Source of the DNA: Trichobilharzia szidati
Taxonomy: Eukaryota > Platyhelminthes > Trematoda > Strigeidida > Schistosomatidae
Length of the DNA: 64,000 nt
Assembly: GCA_944472155.2 (NCBI GenBank)
Contig: OX235271.1
Coordinates: 81,667,256-81,731,255, forward strand
Direction: 5' to 3'
How positions within the stretch are numbered: the first letter of the stretch is position 1; the number at the start of each line of letters is the position of its first letter. Below are positions 1 to 12,900 of this stretch, one piece after another. The translations under genes were made by a program, and so were the position numbers. A model generated the notes under the pieces. It ran no database searches. It was not told the origin of the DNA and saw only the letters and a program-made list of their open reading frames with translations.

Positions 1-204
1 CTTGTGGTAGATTGATCTTTGTAGGTACCGTGATGGTGAGCCGTCTAGCATGATGACCACATAGCTAACTTGACTGATAGAATTCAGTCTGCACCAAACA
101 AAGGGCTTTATGCATGTTATCAGTTACCACCCAGTGCCCCATCAAAGTGTGCTTGCCTTTAAATTGAGCCATGGTTCCTTCAGCTGTTTACATTTATTTA
201 TTTA

Positions 205-373
205 TTTTTTTACTTTTGATTACAGCTTGATGCCACGCCGTATTTTCAGCATGGATATCGGTAGCCCAAATTTCGCAGGCCGACCATAGATATCGGGTGT
301 GCGTCGGCAGGGGATCGAACCCCGGAGCATGTGCATGGTCGGCGAGAGTCCTAACCACTGTGCCACCGACGCA
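205..373 (-). mobile_element. tRNA-headed SINE (S3 type, TAAA tail)
   Basis: On the minus strand it starts GTGCGTCGGTGGCACAGTGG, with a pol III box A at that point and a box B-like GGTTCGATCCCC in the middle, then a tail ending in (TAAA)n. It is nearly the same as the copy at 41885-42055, so the two form a subfamily whose tail differs from the RTE-tailed copies. Confidence 0.75.
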
Positions 374-439
374 CATCAGTGTCCGATGACGATTTTTGGT
401 ATATGGGGCTCGAAAGTTCGCTGTTTAAGGTAACACCAA

Positions 440-545
440 ACAGCTTACTGGAGTGTGGAGATGTGGCTCATTGCTTCGGGCGCTTGACTTTCAACCAGTG
501 GGTTAGGAGTTCGAACCCCACTCCACATACCGAGGTTTTGTCAGC
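440..545 (+). mobile_element. tRNA-like SINE head, distinct family
   Basis: Contains GATGTGGCTCATTGC (box A-like) and GGAGTTCGAACCCC (box B) about 60 nt apart, a tRNA-like head. The overlapping short open frame is accidental. Confidence 0.45.
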
Positions 546-820
546 CGCGGGCAGTATAACCAGTCCTCATACAATAGCTGTGATTCATCGCCAATTGTAT
601 GGAATTGCAAGTGGTTTCTAAGTAACTCCAATTGATTCGCTGGAGTATCAGCCAAATCGATATCTAGTACTGCATAGCTTCTGTAAAGTTACTCTTAAAT
701 GCCTTGCGTCATGACAGCATTTGGTAAAAATATTAAAAATTATCCCTTTTTGTAGTAATCTAGTAGTTTTTGATTCTATAACTTGACAATTTTTTTCATT
801 GTTTTAATTGATTCTTTCAG

Positions 821-988
821 ATCATCGTAATGTCAGCTACCATTGATCCAACTCCTTTCTTAAATTTTCTTGGTTCAGATCATACTCAGGTTGTGTACAT
901 AGAAGGTCGACTTCACCCCATCAAGATACTTAATGTTTCTCAGTCCTTAACAGATTATGTGGCCGACGCGGCATCTGTTTGCATTCGA
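821..988 (+). CDS. DHX33: DHX33-like exon with motif III (SAT)
   Basis: 56 codons, phase 0 to phase 0. The acceptor follows a T-rich tract ending TTTCAG and the donor is GTAAGC. It encodes the VMSATID motif III, which couples ATP hydrolysis to unwinding, then [10 protein letters not shown], the start of RecA2 in DEAH helicases. No start codon is used here, so the gene continues to the left of the window. Confidence 0.88.
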
Positions 989-3900
989 GTAAGCTTGTTT
1001 TATTTTTGAGAATTTTATCAATAGAACAAATATTTAATTACGTTGGTTAACAATATCCGTATTTTCATGAAATAAAGAAATCAGATAATCAATAATCCTA
1101 GTTTAACTGAGTTGTAATATTGATAAAAGGCGAAATGTATTAATATTATTATTGAAATCTCGTATTTACCAGTACAGTAAAAGTAAAGTTGTGTTGACCG
1201 TATGAAGTAATTCTAGATTGGTTACAGGATTTCATCATGAGCTGACGTCGGTTAGAGAACCATTGGAAAACCAGCAGGGAGTATTGGACAGCTGTTTCGT
1301 CAGCCTAGTTTGGGACTCTTCAGCACCAAACACTTGAATAATTCTAGATTGTCAAATCATTGAAATTTATCTAAAGAATGTCATGTGTTTGCATAATACA
1401 ATCCGAACAATACTTGTCGATTCAGTTCACATGAGATTGAGGCAATGACCAAGTGGCTTACTGGCCAACAGTTTGGCGTTTGAAACGATGGATACTAGGG
1501 TCGAGTCTCATTGGTAACACCATCACTTGGCAAAGATGGTAGCACATTCAGTTGGCGAGTCCCAAACAGGACGAAATGTATATACTGGGTTCCACTGTCA
1601 TTCTCCACCAATCGAAATAACATTAAGGTTGATTAGAATTTAAAAAGTGATGGAAGATTTCGGGGTGAAAGGATTAAAAGTCTTCGTAGCATAATCAGGA
1701 TAACGAGAAATTGTTTTTGTACACATTAGGGGGACTTAAATTTGTGAATAGTTAACATTTTAACGAATTTCACGCTATTTTAACATTGATATTATCATTT
1801 ATCTCTGTGTCCTGTTACGAATGAAGTTGATCTACCACACTTGCATTTATTTGTTTTTCAAGCTATTTTCTAACCCTCAACTGCTTACCACCGTCGCATT
1901 ATTTCTTATGTATGTGTGCGCCTACAAACACATGTAAATTGTTATGTAATGTGATGCATGACGTAGTTACCTTGTGCAATGCTGATGTTTGTGGCAGAGT
2001 TTGTTTTTCGTTTTGTGTAGAGGATAGTCATCTTTACAGCCTATGCTTCACACTATCTCAGTGATAAGTTTAGAATATGACAGTGACTGGAATCTGTTCT
2101 CACTTAAAGCATATATATACTATGCGACTACATCTACCAGTGAAATAATTAAGATTTGAAGCTTAGGCGGATGATTTTCTTGTGATTGTATTCTCCGAGA
2201 TGAGTGGTTTAATTGCGAAAGAAAGACCATGCAAGTGTTGCAATCACACCATACAACCACATTAAATAGATATATACCATTGTTTGTGTGTACAAAAACA
2301 ATTTATTGCCATCCTGGTATTCATTTAATGATGTTACCGGCTTAATATTTCACCCTTATCATTCTCTTTACTCGTAAATCTCCTACCGATTTTTGAATTC
2401 TAATCACCCTTGGAGTTATTTGATTGGTGGGACTTGTTAGCTGGATGTGCTTGCATTTCTCGTGAAAGATTGTGTTCCTTCTGAGACTCAAACACCAATA
2501 GCTATCGTTTCAAAAACCAAAGTGTTATTCACTAGGCTACTGAGTCTCACTCTCTCTCTCTGTCGAATTTTGTACTCAACACTAATTATTCGTAATACAA
2601 GGCAAATTAATATTTAAAAGTAGTATTGACTGATGTATCACCTTGAGGCCTCCGATGGAGTATATTTTGAAACATATAACCTAGTGATTAGTAGTCGACT
2701 ATCCAGTACCACTGTGCTACTTCCTGCAAGAGTTTTGCCTCTTACATATGAAGAAAATTTAAAAAAAACAATTCAGCAAACAAAATTGTCTTTATCGACG
2801 AAATCATCTTCAAAGGTTGTACAGTCATATTCATATTTACCAATAAATGTATAATAGTCCATTATTCAGTAATATGGGGGTGACAGTTGATATAATTTCT
2901 TAGAAGGGACTTTAGAAGTGAAAATAAAATTTATAAATTACTTAATGCTCAACGATGTAAAAGAAGAAAGTATTGGAAATTTGGTAGAATAAAAATTGTT
3001 ATTGAGGGAGAAGAAAGGTAGTTGAATGTCCATTTAACAAGTATGAAGAGGATGAGAAAATTTACAAAAGGAACGTAGGAGAGTGATACAGAGTTCGGGG
3101 TTGTACTGACGAATTGCCGATGCCTCCGCCTTACACAAGTACCGAAACCTGACGCCCTTTGTACCACTTGGCCTGGCCTTGTTCAGTCTCTTATTCTACC
3201 ATGGTCTTAACCTCTTCATTAGTCGTCCCTTGTGATTTTTCATTTTTTAATCATTAGTTTGCTTTTACTCTTGATAATTAATTCACTATCATCAGTCTCA
3301 TTTCCCTTTTGTAAATTTTCTCACACTCTTCACACATTTTGAACGTACACTCAACTATCTTTCTTCCTACCCAATAAAAATTTTAACCACGACAAATTTC
3401 TAAAGCATTCTTCCTTTGTGCCGTTGAGTATTACGCAATTCATAACTTTTATTTTTACTTTTGAAGCCACTTCCGAGTACTTGTATCAGTTATGTCACCC
3501 TCCCCATATTACTCAGTAATGGCCTACTATACAGTTTTTTGTAAATATAAATACGGTTGTACAGCCTGTGAAGACGATTTCGTCAATAAAGAAAATTTTC
3601 CTCGCTGAATTATCTATTATTTTCTTACATATTACAAAGGATCTAAATTTAAACTGTGACATACTGATGTAACATTTTAACACCACATAAATTTTAGTTC
3701 AACTCTAATAAACACGATTAGACAGGACCACCGTGTTCATATGTTGTGTATTTTTCACGATAAAATAACAGCGTACGTATATTATTCCATATTAATAATA
3801 GTAGTAATAATTTGCTTTATTCCAAAACAGTACTTGTGATACAGAATGGAATTCTCAGCATTTTTACTACAGTATTGCATCCAGTTAGTACATTATCAAA

Positions 3901-6900
3901 ATACATAATACATAAATAAATACAGCACACAAAATTATACATAGATTAAGGAAATCTCAGTTCATTATTACAACAACACATTGGCATGTCGGTAGCAAGG
4001 TAAGGTTGAACAGTGTTTGAAGGTGTTAGAAAAGTAGGAGCTGTCATATTTACTGGCGTAAGCGAGAGAAAAAAACAAAGCAGCACAAAAAGGAAAAAGA
4101 GAGAGATAATAGGAAAAGAAAGAAAGAAAATGGTGTACCTATAAATGATATGAGTTGGAAAGACGAGGTCCAGTTGTTGTACTGACTATTTAATAAATTA
4201 TAGGTGTCACGCCTAGTGCTTTCTTTATCGCACAGAACACGAGCTAAGTAGGGTATGATTGAGTTTTTGTACTTGCTGGTGCGAGCATACAGTTTTCTAT
4301 ATAGGCTTCTGGTTTTACCTGATGAGATGCAACGGGAGAGTTGTGAGTGAAGAAGGTGGTGTGAGTTAGATAAAATGGATTTGGCCCATTTTTTGCATGA
4401 GTCCATGTGCCTGTCAACCAGAATATTAACAAGCTGGTTAAGTGGCACGTTGCTTACCCTGCTGATAAGTTTATTTTAGTAATCACACAGTGATGCAATA
4501 TTAACAACTGGATGACGTTTTAAGCATAGATTACTGCTCACAGTCATATCAATTTTTAGTCCAACGGTTTCACAATTTGTCTTATATATATATATATATA
4601 TCCTTTCTCTCTGTCTCTCCAACTTCCCTTTCTGGTCTGTTGTCACTTTCCATATCTCCGGTATAGGCATTGCGTCATTCCGATTCCACATGTGCGGTGT
4701 CGAATTGGTAAACAATAGGCATGACAAAACGCCTATACCGGAGATATGAAAATTGACAATAATTAACAAAGGGAAGTTGGAGAAACACTGTGTGATAATT
4801 AAAATAAACTTATCTAATATGGAGTTACATTCTACCACAGTGCCCCATTTCTGCACTTAATTTACGTATATTATTATTGTTATTTTACTGAATCTCTTCA
4901 AAGTGAGTAAAATAATTAGTGTTAGGCATGTGAAAGAAGATGAAAGCAATTAATGCACTGCAGGTGGGTTTTTGGCAACTTCACACTGTACAAGTTAAAT
5001 TAAAAAGCAAAAATTAATCGTCATCTTTATACATCTGGCATTATCAGCATCATTATTTTCACTTTTTATTTCTACAGCTTAAATTCACTGTTTTTATACT
5101 GTAGTTGCTAATACTGCCTAATCTGTGCTGTAAAAAAGTGTGTATTTACATTGTGCTGTAATGCTCATCAGTGTTCTTTACGCTGATGTGCCAAGCAAAT
5201 TGAACCACGCATGTGGTTGGGTTTTAATTCCCGGCGGATGTACTCCTCGTCCTCGGCTAGTCAGGTAGCAAAAGGAAGGTTTGGAGTGAGACCAGCAACG
5301 CCACCCCGTGGAAAAGCACTACAGCTACTGAAACTTGAGAATTCAAGCTTCAAGTCCTGTGTTCCAGTCAGGACGCAAAGGAATGAAGAAAATCATTTAC
5401 TATCCTGATTATTTTAGCGTTCTCATAGTATATCGAGTTTAATTTCTTTAATAAATAAATAAATTTGCCTTGTGCCCGTAAGTTATTCTATTGCTCAGTA
5501 ATACTTTTATAATGAAACTAATAGTTTTATTGTATGGAGGAACGAAATTTTTATGTGTAAATTCCGTGTCTTTAAATGTTTTAAATAGATTCATAGATCA
5601 AACAATTGTCCCTTGGATCGTGGTATTTTAATTTTTCTGACTGGTGAAGAAGAGATTATGCGTTGTTGTTCACTTATCAAACAACTGTTCCAATCATCGA
5701 ATAACGAACAAGGAAGTACACAAATCAACTCGATAAACAACAGACTTGAAGTATTTCCACTATTTTCATCTCTACCTCAGATCCAACAGATGAAAGCCTT
5801 GAACTTTTGTGATGATGTAAGTCTTTATGATACTCTTCTTCTTTTCGTTTTTGAAATAGGCTTCTTCGTACTTTACAATCTTACTATTGTTTACTTTTTT
5901 TTTCTTGTCTAATTTTAAGTCGACTGACTTCTCTAATTGATGAAAGCTGACTGTAGAATAGTCCGGTTAACCGAGGTAGTCTCTAAAACTACAATGAATT
6001 GAGATGCACTTAAGAGAGAATGAAGATTAGTAGACACTTTTAGAATTGGGCTGATCACAAAGAATGAATTGCTTTGCAAACTTGAGATGAATTTTAAGTC
6101 ATGTCATCAATATTCTAATATCATTGGTTCATAGCGTCTTGAGGACTTCAACCAGGGACTCTACAAACTAACGCATTCTCATATGAGTTTTATATTAGTT
6201 GTTTTGTTCTCATTCTGTCACAGTGTTCATGTTCTCTCTTCTAAACACCTTGAGCAGCAGTCTTCGGATGTTTGGTATACGATTTGATCCCGTCAGATGT
6301 AAGATGGTGCTACAGGACTGGACTACAATGACTCCTGGCTTAAAGATAGGGGGTGAAATGGTTGAGCGTGTTGATCACTTCACTTATCTGGGGAGTTGCA
6401 TCAACCAGCCCCAACGGGTCGGTCGCTGACTAAATCTTAGTACGGATACAGAAGTCTAGTTTCGCATTTGCCAGTTTACGCCGTCTCTGGCGTAGACGTA
6501 ATATATGACTGTCTATCAAAGGGCGTGTGTACTTCTCACCAGTTCGCTCTATCCTCCTTTATAGCTGTGGGATATGGTCATTGAAAATGGAAGACATGAA
6601 AAGGCCGCCTAGTTGTCTTTGATCATATGTGCCTGCATTCTATCTCCTGTGTTAGGTGGTAGGTGTAATAGAGTGATCGATATTGAGGTTAGGCATCGGT
6701 CGAGCGTTAGGTAAAGAGGGGAAATCAATCGACGAGTTTGTGCAGTTATGTCGATTGAGAGAGATGGTTAGGACATGTGTTACTCATGCATGCCTAGTCA
6801 CTGCCTTCCTCGACGGGTAATGTTAGCTGACATAGGATCAGGTTGGGAAACAGGTGGTGGTGGTCAAGCCAAAATATGCCTTCATCAGTCAATGAGATCC

Positions 6901-9900
6901 ACAACAGTTAGTTTTAGTCAGCCACGTAGGGAAGTGTAGACTTCCGGCTTGGGATGGTAAGAACCAATGTCTGGATACAATTGGAGATATGGCTCAAAAT
7001 CGTTTTCGATGATGGCGCAGACGCATTCACTCATTGTTATTGGTAATATCCAGTGAATTCTATTGTTCTTCCATGTTACTATTCTTTTCTCCTCGCATTT
7101 CTGTGTATTATCTCTGTGTGTTTTGAATCTCCGTTTACTCTTTTCTCTTGCTTTATGTGCTACATAGAGGCAGTGTGGTTGCACATCTGTGCAAAGTTCT
7201 ACGTTGGAACCAGTCAGTCAGTCGGTCATGTTCTCTCCTTGCGTTAATTCAATTACTTTATTTATCTCTGCGCCATATTGACAAGCAATAATTAGTTTAC
7301 AGTACGAAAACAGTACTAAACATTCTACACTTCGTGTTTTCCCCCTTTTCTGGAAGCAATGTGATGTAACAAAAAGTTTTTTCAATCTTGATAAGTGTGC
7401 CTGACTGTTTTCGTCCTTTTGTTCACTATTATTATATTATTAAGAGCACACACTTGGTACCTTATGGGTGCCATGAGATGAGCCACACAAATTGTTTGCA
7501 CCACCCAGAAGGGATATGAGTTCCTTCAAGGTTGCAGATACGCCTTGGTGACGAGTGCCAACTAGCATGAAATCTAGGTCCACGGCTTCCTGTCGATTGC
7601 TTCCAACCATCTAACATCAACTATTAGGTTCGCTCGGATTCTGGAGCGTATGTACACTATACGTTTAGAATCAAGGTTTTCCATCTCCCACTAATCTGGT
7701 TGTAATCTCCAAATGTTCCCATACGCCCGTTCACTTCTGTGCAAACACTCCCATGGTCTCTGTCTGTGTGTTTTCGACATAGAACTATGCACATATGTGC
7801 GGCAGTTCAAGTCGCCACACTCCATGTAGCACACAAAGGAAGAGAAGAAAGTAAGATATAGACAGTAAACAGAGGTGTGAGACAAAGGAGTAGTAATAAC
7901 GAAGAACAAAACAGTTTCATTGGAAATCATAAGTCACAAGGAGTGGATGCATCTGCTCCAGCCATCAGTGAGAACGATTTTGAGCCATGTCACCAATTGT
8001 TTCCAACCATTGGTTTTTACCATCCCGAGGGCCCCAACCAGGAAGTCTACATCTTCCTACGTGGCTTAGATTAACTGTTGTGGATTTCATTGATTGGTGC
8101 CATGTTTTCGTTTGACCGCCGCTAGCTCTTTTCCAGCCTGACCCTATATCAGCTAACATTGCCCGTCGAGGAAGGCGATGACTAGGCATACGTAGCACAT
8201 GTCCTAACCATCTCAGTCGAAGTAATTTCACAGTCTCGTCGATTGATTTCCCCGCCTTACCTAGCACTCGACGCCTAACCTCAATATTGCTCACCTTATT
8301 ATACCACTTCACGCGAGAGATGGAACGCAGACACCTATGATCGAAGACAGCTAATCTTTTCATGTCTTCTGCTCTCAATGGCCATGTCTCACAGCCATAA
8401 AGGAGGACGGAGCGGACTGTTGAGCAGTACACACGCTCCTTGGTCGATAGTCGGATATCGCGTCTACGCCAGAGACGGCGTAAACTGGCGTATGCGAACC
8501 TAGCCCTCTGTATTCGTGCTGAGATTTCGTCTGAGATCAACCCGTTGGGGCTGATGGTACTTCCCAAGTAATTGAAGCGGTCAACGTGCTCTACCACTTC
8601 ACTTCCTATTTCTAATCTAGGGGTCGGTGAAGTCCAATCCTGCAGCATCATCTTACATTTTACAGGGGCGAATCGCATGCCAAACATTCTTAGATTGCAG
8701 CTCAAGGTGTTCAGTAGACTCTGCATTTTGTCAGAGTTCTCGCCTAGAAGGACTATATCGTCTGCATATTCTAAGTCAACGAGATTCTTCCCTGGTAGCA
8801 AGTCAATCCCTGAGTCGCTGAAGTGTGTTAGGGTTAAGTCCATTAGTACGTCTATGATGAAGTTGAATAGAAATGGGGATAATGGGCATCCTTGACGGAC
8901 GCCACTAGTCGTCACCATTTCAGATGACAACTCGCCATAAGCCCTCACCTGGCTGCATGAGTACGAGTAGAGTGCCTTAATCAGTGCAATGTATTTTCTC
9001 GGCATTCCCTTTACAGCCAAGCATCGCCAGAGAACCTCTTGGTCGACAGAATCGAATGCCGCCTTTAGGTCAAGAAATATAATGATTGTCGGACGCCGGT
9101 AGGAATGCCTATGTTCTAGAATCTGTCGAAGGGTGAAGATATGATCAATACACCCTCTACCTGGCCTAAAACCTGCCTGGTTTTCTCGTGTTTGTGTCTC
9201 CCGAGCACCACTTAGTCTACGCAGTATTATTGAGCCTAGGATTTTAGATACTATATTAGTCAAGCTAATCCCTCTGTGATTATCACAAGAAGACTTGTCT
9301 CCCTTCTTGTATATCGGGATGATCAGTGACTTACACCAACCCGATGGGACTTCCTCTGATTCCCAGATGCTGCCTAGAACCTCAGTTAACGCAGACAGTA
9401 AACTGTCTCCACCGTACTTAAATACCTCTGGAGTCAATCCATCAGGTCCCGCTGCTTTGCCTTGCTTCAGATTAGTGGCTGCTCTAGTAACCTCAGTTAG
9501 GGACGGAGGACCTGTGTCTATATCCCATTCAGGGAGGTGTTGGATGTCCGGCAGGCTAAATGTGGATGTGGGCCAATTAAACTGCTCCTCATAGTGTTCT
9601 TTCCAGCGCTCCAGACGTCTATCCTGGGAGCTAATTATGGTGCCATTTTTTTCAGAGATTGTTTCGCTTATCATTTGCCTTTTACCACCTGTTTCCCTGA
9701 TAAGCCTGAATAGTTGTCTGGTGTTGCCTATCGCCGATGCTTTTTCCATCTCTTTCGCCTTTGTCAACCACCACTGTTCACGGTCCTTGCGGAGACTTTT
9801 CGTAAGTTTCCTTTTGTGCAGCTTTCGCTCCTCATTGAATTCGGAGCTCGCCGGAATAAGTCTTCTAGCATCTATCAGTTCGGATGAGGCAGTCGAAATC

Positions 9901-12900
9901 CAATGGTTTTTACTCACCTTTGGATTTACCTTATTCACAGCTTTTACAGCTGTATCTATGGCTGATTGAATATTCTTCCAGGCTTCTTCAGGGTGAGCGC
10001 AGCTGTCGAACTCAGATATGTGTTTAGCTAGTTCTTCCTCAAATAGGGACTTAGTTTGCTGATCGAGCTGGGGACGTGATGGTTTTGCCGCCAGCTGTTT
10101 CCTACGTCCGTTCAGTCGTAAGCACACACGAGCGCGGACCAGTGCGTGATCGGTATCTACACACGTGTTCCAGAAGGAGCGGCAATCTCCTACCGACCCA
10201 CGCCAACGATAGCTTATTGCTATGTGGTCTATTTGTGTCCAGCGTTGATTTGATGATGGGGGTCGCCAAGTCAAACAGTGTCTGTCCTTGTGTTTGAAGT
10301 TAGTGCTTACAAGAAACAAATGATTATCTGAACAGAACTGTAGGAGACGGTCACCGTTGTCGGTTCGCTGGCACGGGATTCCGTATGTGCCACCGACATT
10401 CTTCTCAGATTGACACAATTTCCCTACTTGAGCATTAAAGTCACCAGCTAAAACGACTATATCTGAGCGTTTAGCCTTTCGCAGCAAACTAGACAGCTTT
10501 TGGTAGAACTCATCCTTCGTTTCATCCGAACTGCAGTCAGTGGGGGCGTAGGCGGAGATTACGAAAAGGCATCGGCGGGTAGTGCAGTCCTTTCTCCTTT
10601 TCACTGATCCGTTCAGACGGACAGCACACATTCGGCTATCTACCGGGATCCAGTCAAGTAATGTCTTTTCTGCCCTAGTACTTAAAGCTATCCCAACACC
10701 AGCTAATCCTCGTGAGCTAGCCGTCGCATCTCCTGACACCCTCAAGGTGAATTTTGCAGATTCATCCTGTTGGCCAGGTGGGGTTAGGTGAATACCCACA
10801 CTTGGGTCTTGTATGCGTGTTTCTGAAACACAACATACATCAATGGCTCGGGATGCTTGTTGTCCTATTTGGCAAAGTGTCCTAACATTAAATGCTCCTA
10901 TATAAAATTGGTGGCGTGGTTTTAGGAGACAATCGGTGGTGGCTTTTTGGCTTCCATCGTTATCAGTGCACACAGAGTGAAGAGGAAGTGAAGAGCCAAC
11001 AAATAGAGGAGTTGCATTGGTAGAAGGAAGGCAAGATAATAGAGATGAAGATGAAGACAAAGATGAGCGAGGATTAGAGGGGTTTCGCGTGCACTTCGGA
11101 TTGTGAGGGCGATTGTTACTTCCCGGCTGCCCACACCGTGGAAGTTGGTTGCGTGACCGCAGAGCCCAGGGGACAACTGCTTGAGGCCGGTCACACACGG
11201 CCTGTTTTTGTTTGTTCTTTTTTATTTGGTGTGTCTCAGTAGCGTATTTATCACTTCTGCCCTGTGACACGGCAGCAGGAAGCGCGGTCGTTGTTAATCC
11301 GGGCCCCGACCGATCCGGCATGATATTTTGTGTTTTTGTTTGAGTCATGGCATTGGATTGGGTAGCTGCTTTTTGTCTAACTGCTATCCAAACAACCTTT
11401 CTGGCATGGTAGGACCTACAGGAACTTAAGTTCCAGCCAGTGTAGCTCGTTGGGTCATTGCGATATGCAAGCCCGACCACCACGTCAAGGTAGCAGCTTT
11501 CGGTCGGGAAACACTCCCATGGCGTGAAGGCAGTGAATTGGACATTCCTGGCAGAGGCTATGAACGCGTGTTCATGAAGTATTTTGTTTCTGTTTTCCTT
11601 ACGTAACTGTTTTATTATTGTGTCGCAAATCTCCTTGTTCACATATTTCATGTGTTAAATCAAAAAATATCAGCGTTATCTTGAAACACTTTCTGGCAAA
11701 TTTTAGTGAACAGATTATTTCCCTTATGTTCTCGTTTTATATATTTAGAATGCCCGAAAGGTGATTGTTAGTACAAATTTGGCAGAAACATCTATTACAA
11801 TTCCTGGTGTACGTTATGTGATCGATTGTGGACGTGCTAAAATAAAGTAAGTTATCATATTAAGAAAAGTATAAATTCTCGTAACAATGTTCCTCTTGTT
11901 TATTTGTCCATCGTAGTTGTGTCCTCATAACTTATGCAGACTGTTTTAATCGGTGAACCTGTTTGTTGTAGCGTGTAATGTATAAAATTATTTTGACATG
12001 TGTTAAATATCAAGTTTTAATATTTACTTTAAGAAGTATTTAGATGTATGTAGACTTTTGGTGAAGGAATGTTGATTCAGAATTTGCTGCCTCTATATAG
12101 CAGAATTATGTACACCTTATCTTCAACTCACCATTTGCACAGATCTTCATGTTGTGGTACTTCTGGACTTTTGTGTTTCCTTGTGTTCATTTCACGTCTC
12201 CCATGTATCTCCACAGAGCTGTATCATTTGCCTTCGCTGAAACCGAATGTATCTCCCTGCTTTTTGATGTTTTTATGCCGATGAATGTCTCTTTATGTAC
12301 TACTGATAAATCTTATCAGTAGCACACTCCACGTATTTCATATTCTTCAAGAAGTAAAAAAATGCTAATCAACAACCATGTGCAATTTACGTGTAATTAG
12401 CAGTGACTTACATTTATTGTATGCGCCGGTGGTTTGCTTGCTAACCACGCAAGTAGTGCGGGTTTTGATTCCCTACTGGTGCACTCGTAAACCTCACTTT
12501 GCCGATAGTAGGCTCGGTAAAAAAGGAATGTTGGGCCGGGCGTGAGACTAGCAACCCCACCCCTTAAAAAATCATAACCACTTGTGAAACAAAGAATATA
12601 TTGTCACAGAGTACAGAAATCTTAGCATATTTAATTGGCGTTAGTATCATTCCATTAGTCTAGAAGATGCTAAATTATCGCACTTTTGGGTATTTTTACT
12701 TTTTCTCTTAACCATTTCCGTAAGCACGTGATTATGTCAGCAGACAGCCATCTTTTCTGACGATCTATGTATTCGTTTGCAAAAGTAGGCTGAAAATGAT
12801 AAACAAAATTAGTAGCGTCAAGAATATGCGTCCGGTCTCTCTCAAAGAGTTGCAATATTCGCTTGGTGGTGTCTTGCAACATAATTGATTAGTTTTTTAA

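Noticed and set aside
1..180. Similarity of 1-36 to PLE RT sequence at 35826-35855
   Set aside because: About 30 bases match well (GTGGTAGA.TGATCTTTGTAGG), but the rest of the stretch is unassigned; too short to annotate as a PLE.
2755..3605. GACGAAATC...GTC in the PLE-A arms as a hammerhead
   Set aside because: GAAA and a GTC triplet are there, but the expected CUGANGA is replaced by GCGA(A/G)GA with wrong bases at the first two positions in all arms seen, and helix I is not continuous.
8572..10791. Several plus-strand open frames of 60-110 codons
   Set aside because: They are antisense shadows of the LINE polyprotein on the minus strand; the same frames recur antisense to the copy at 47-48.7 kb.
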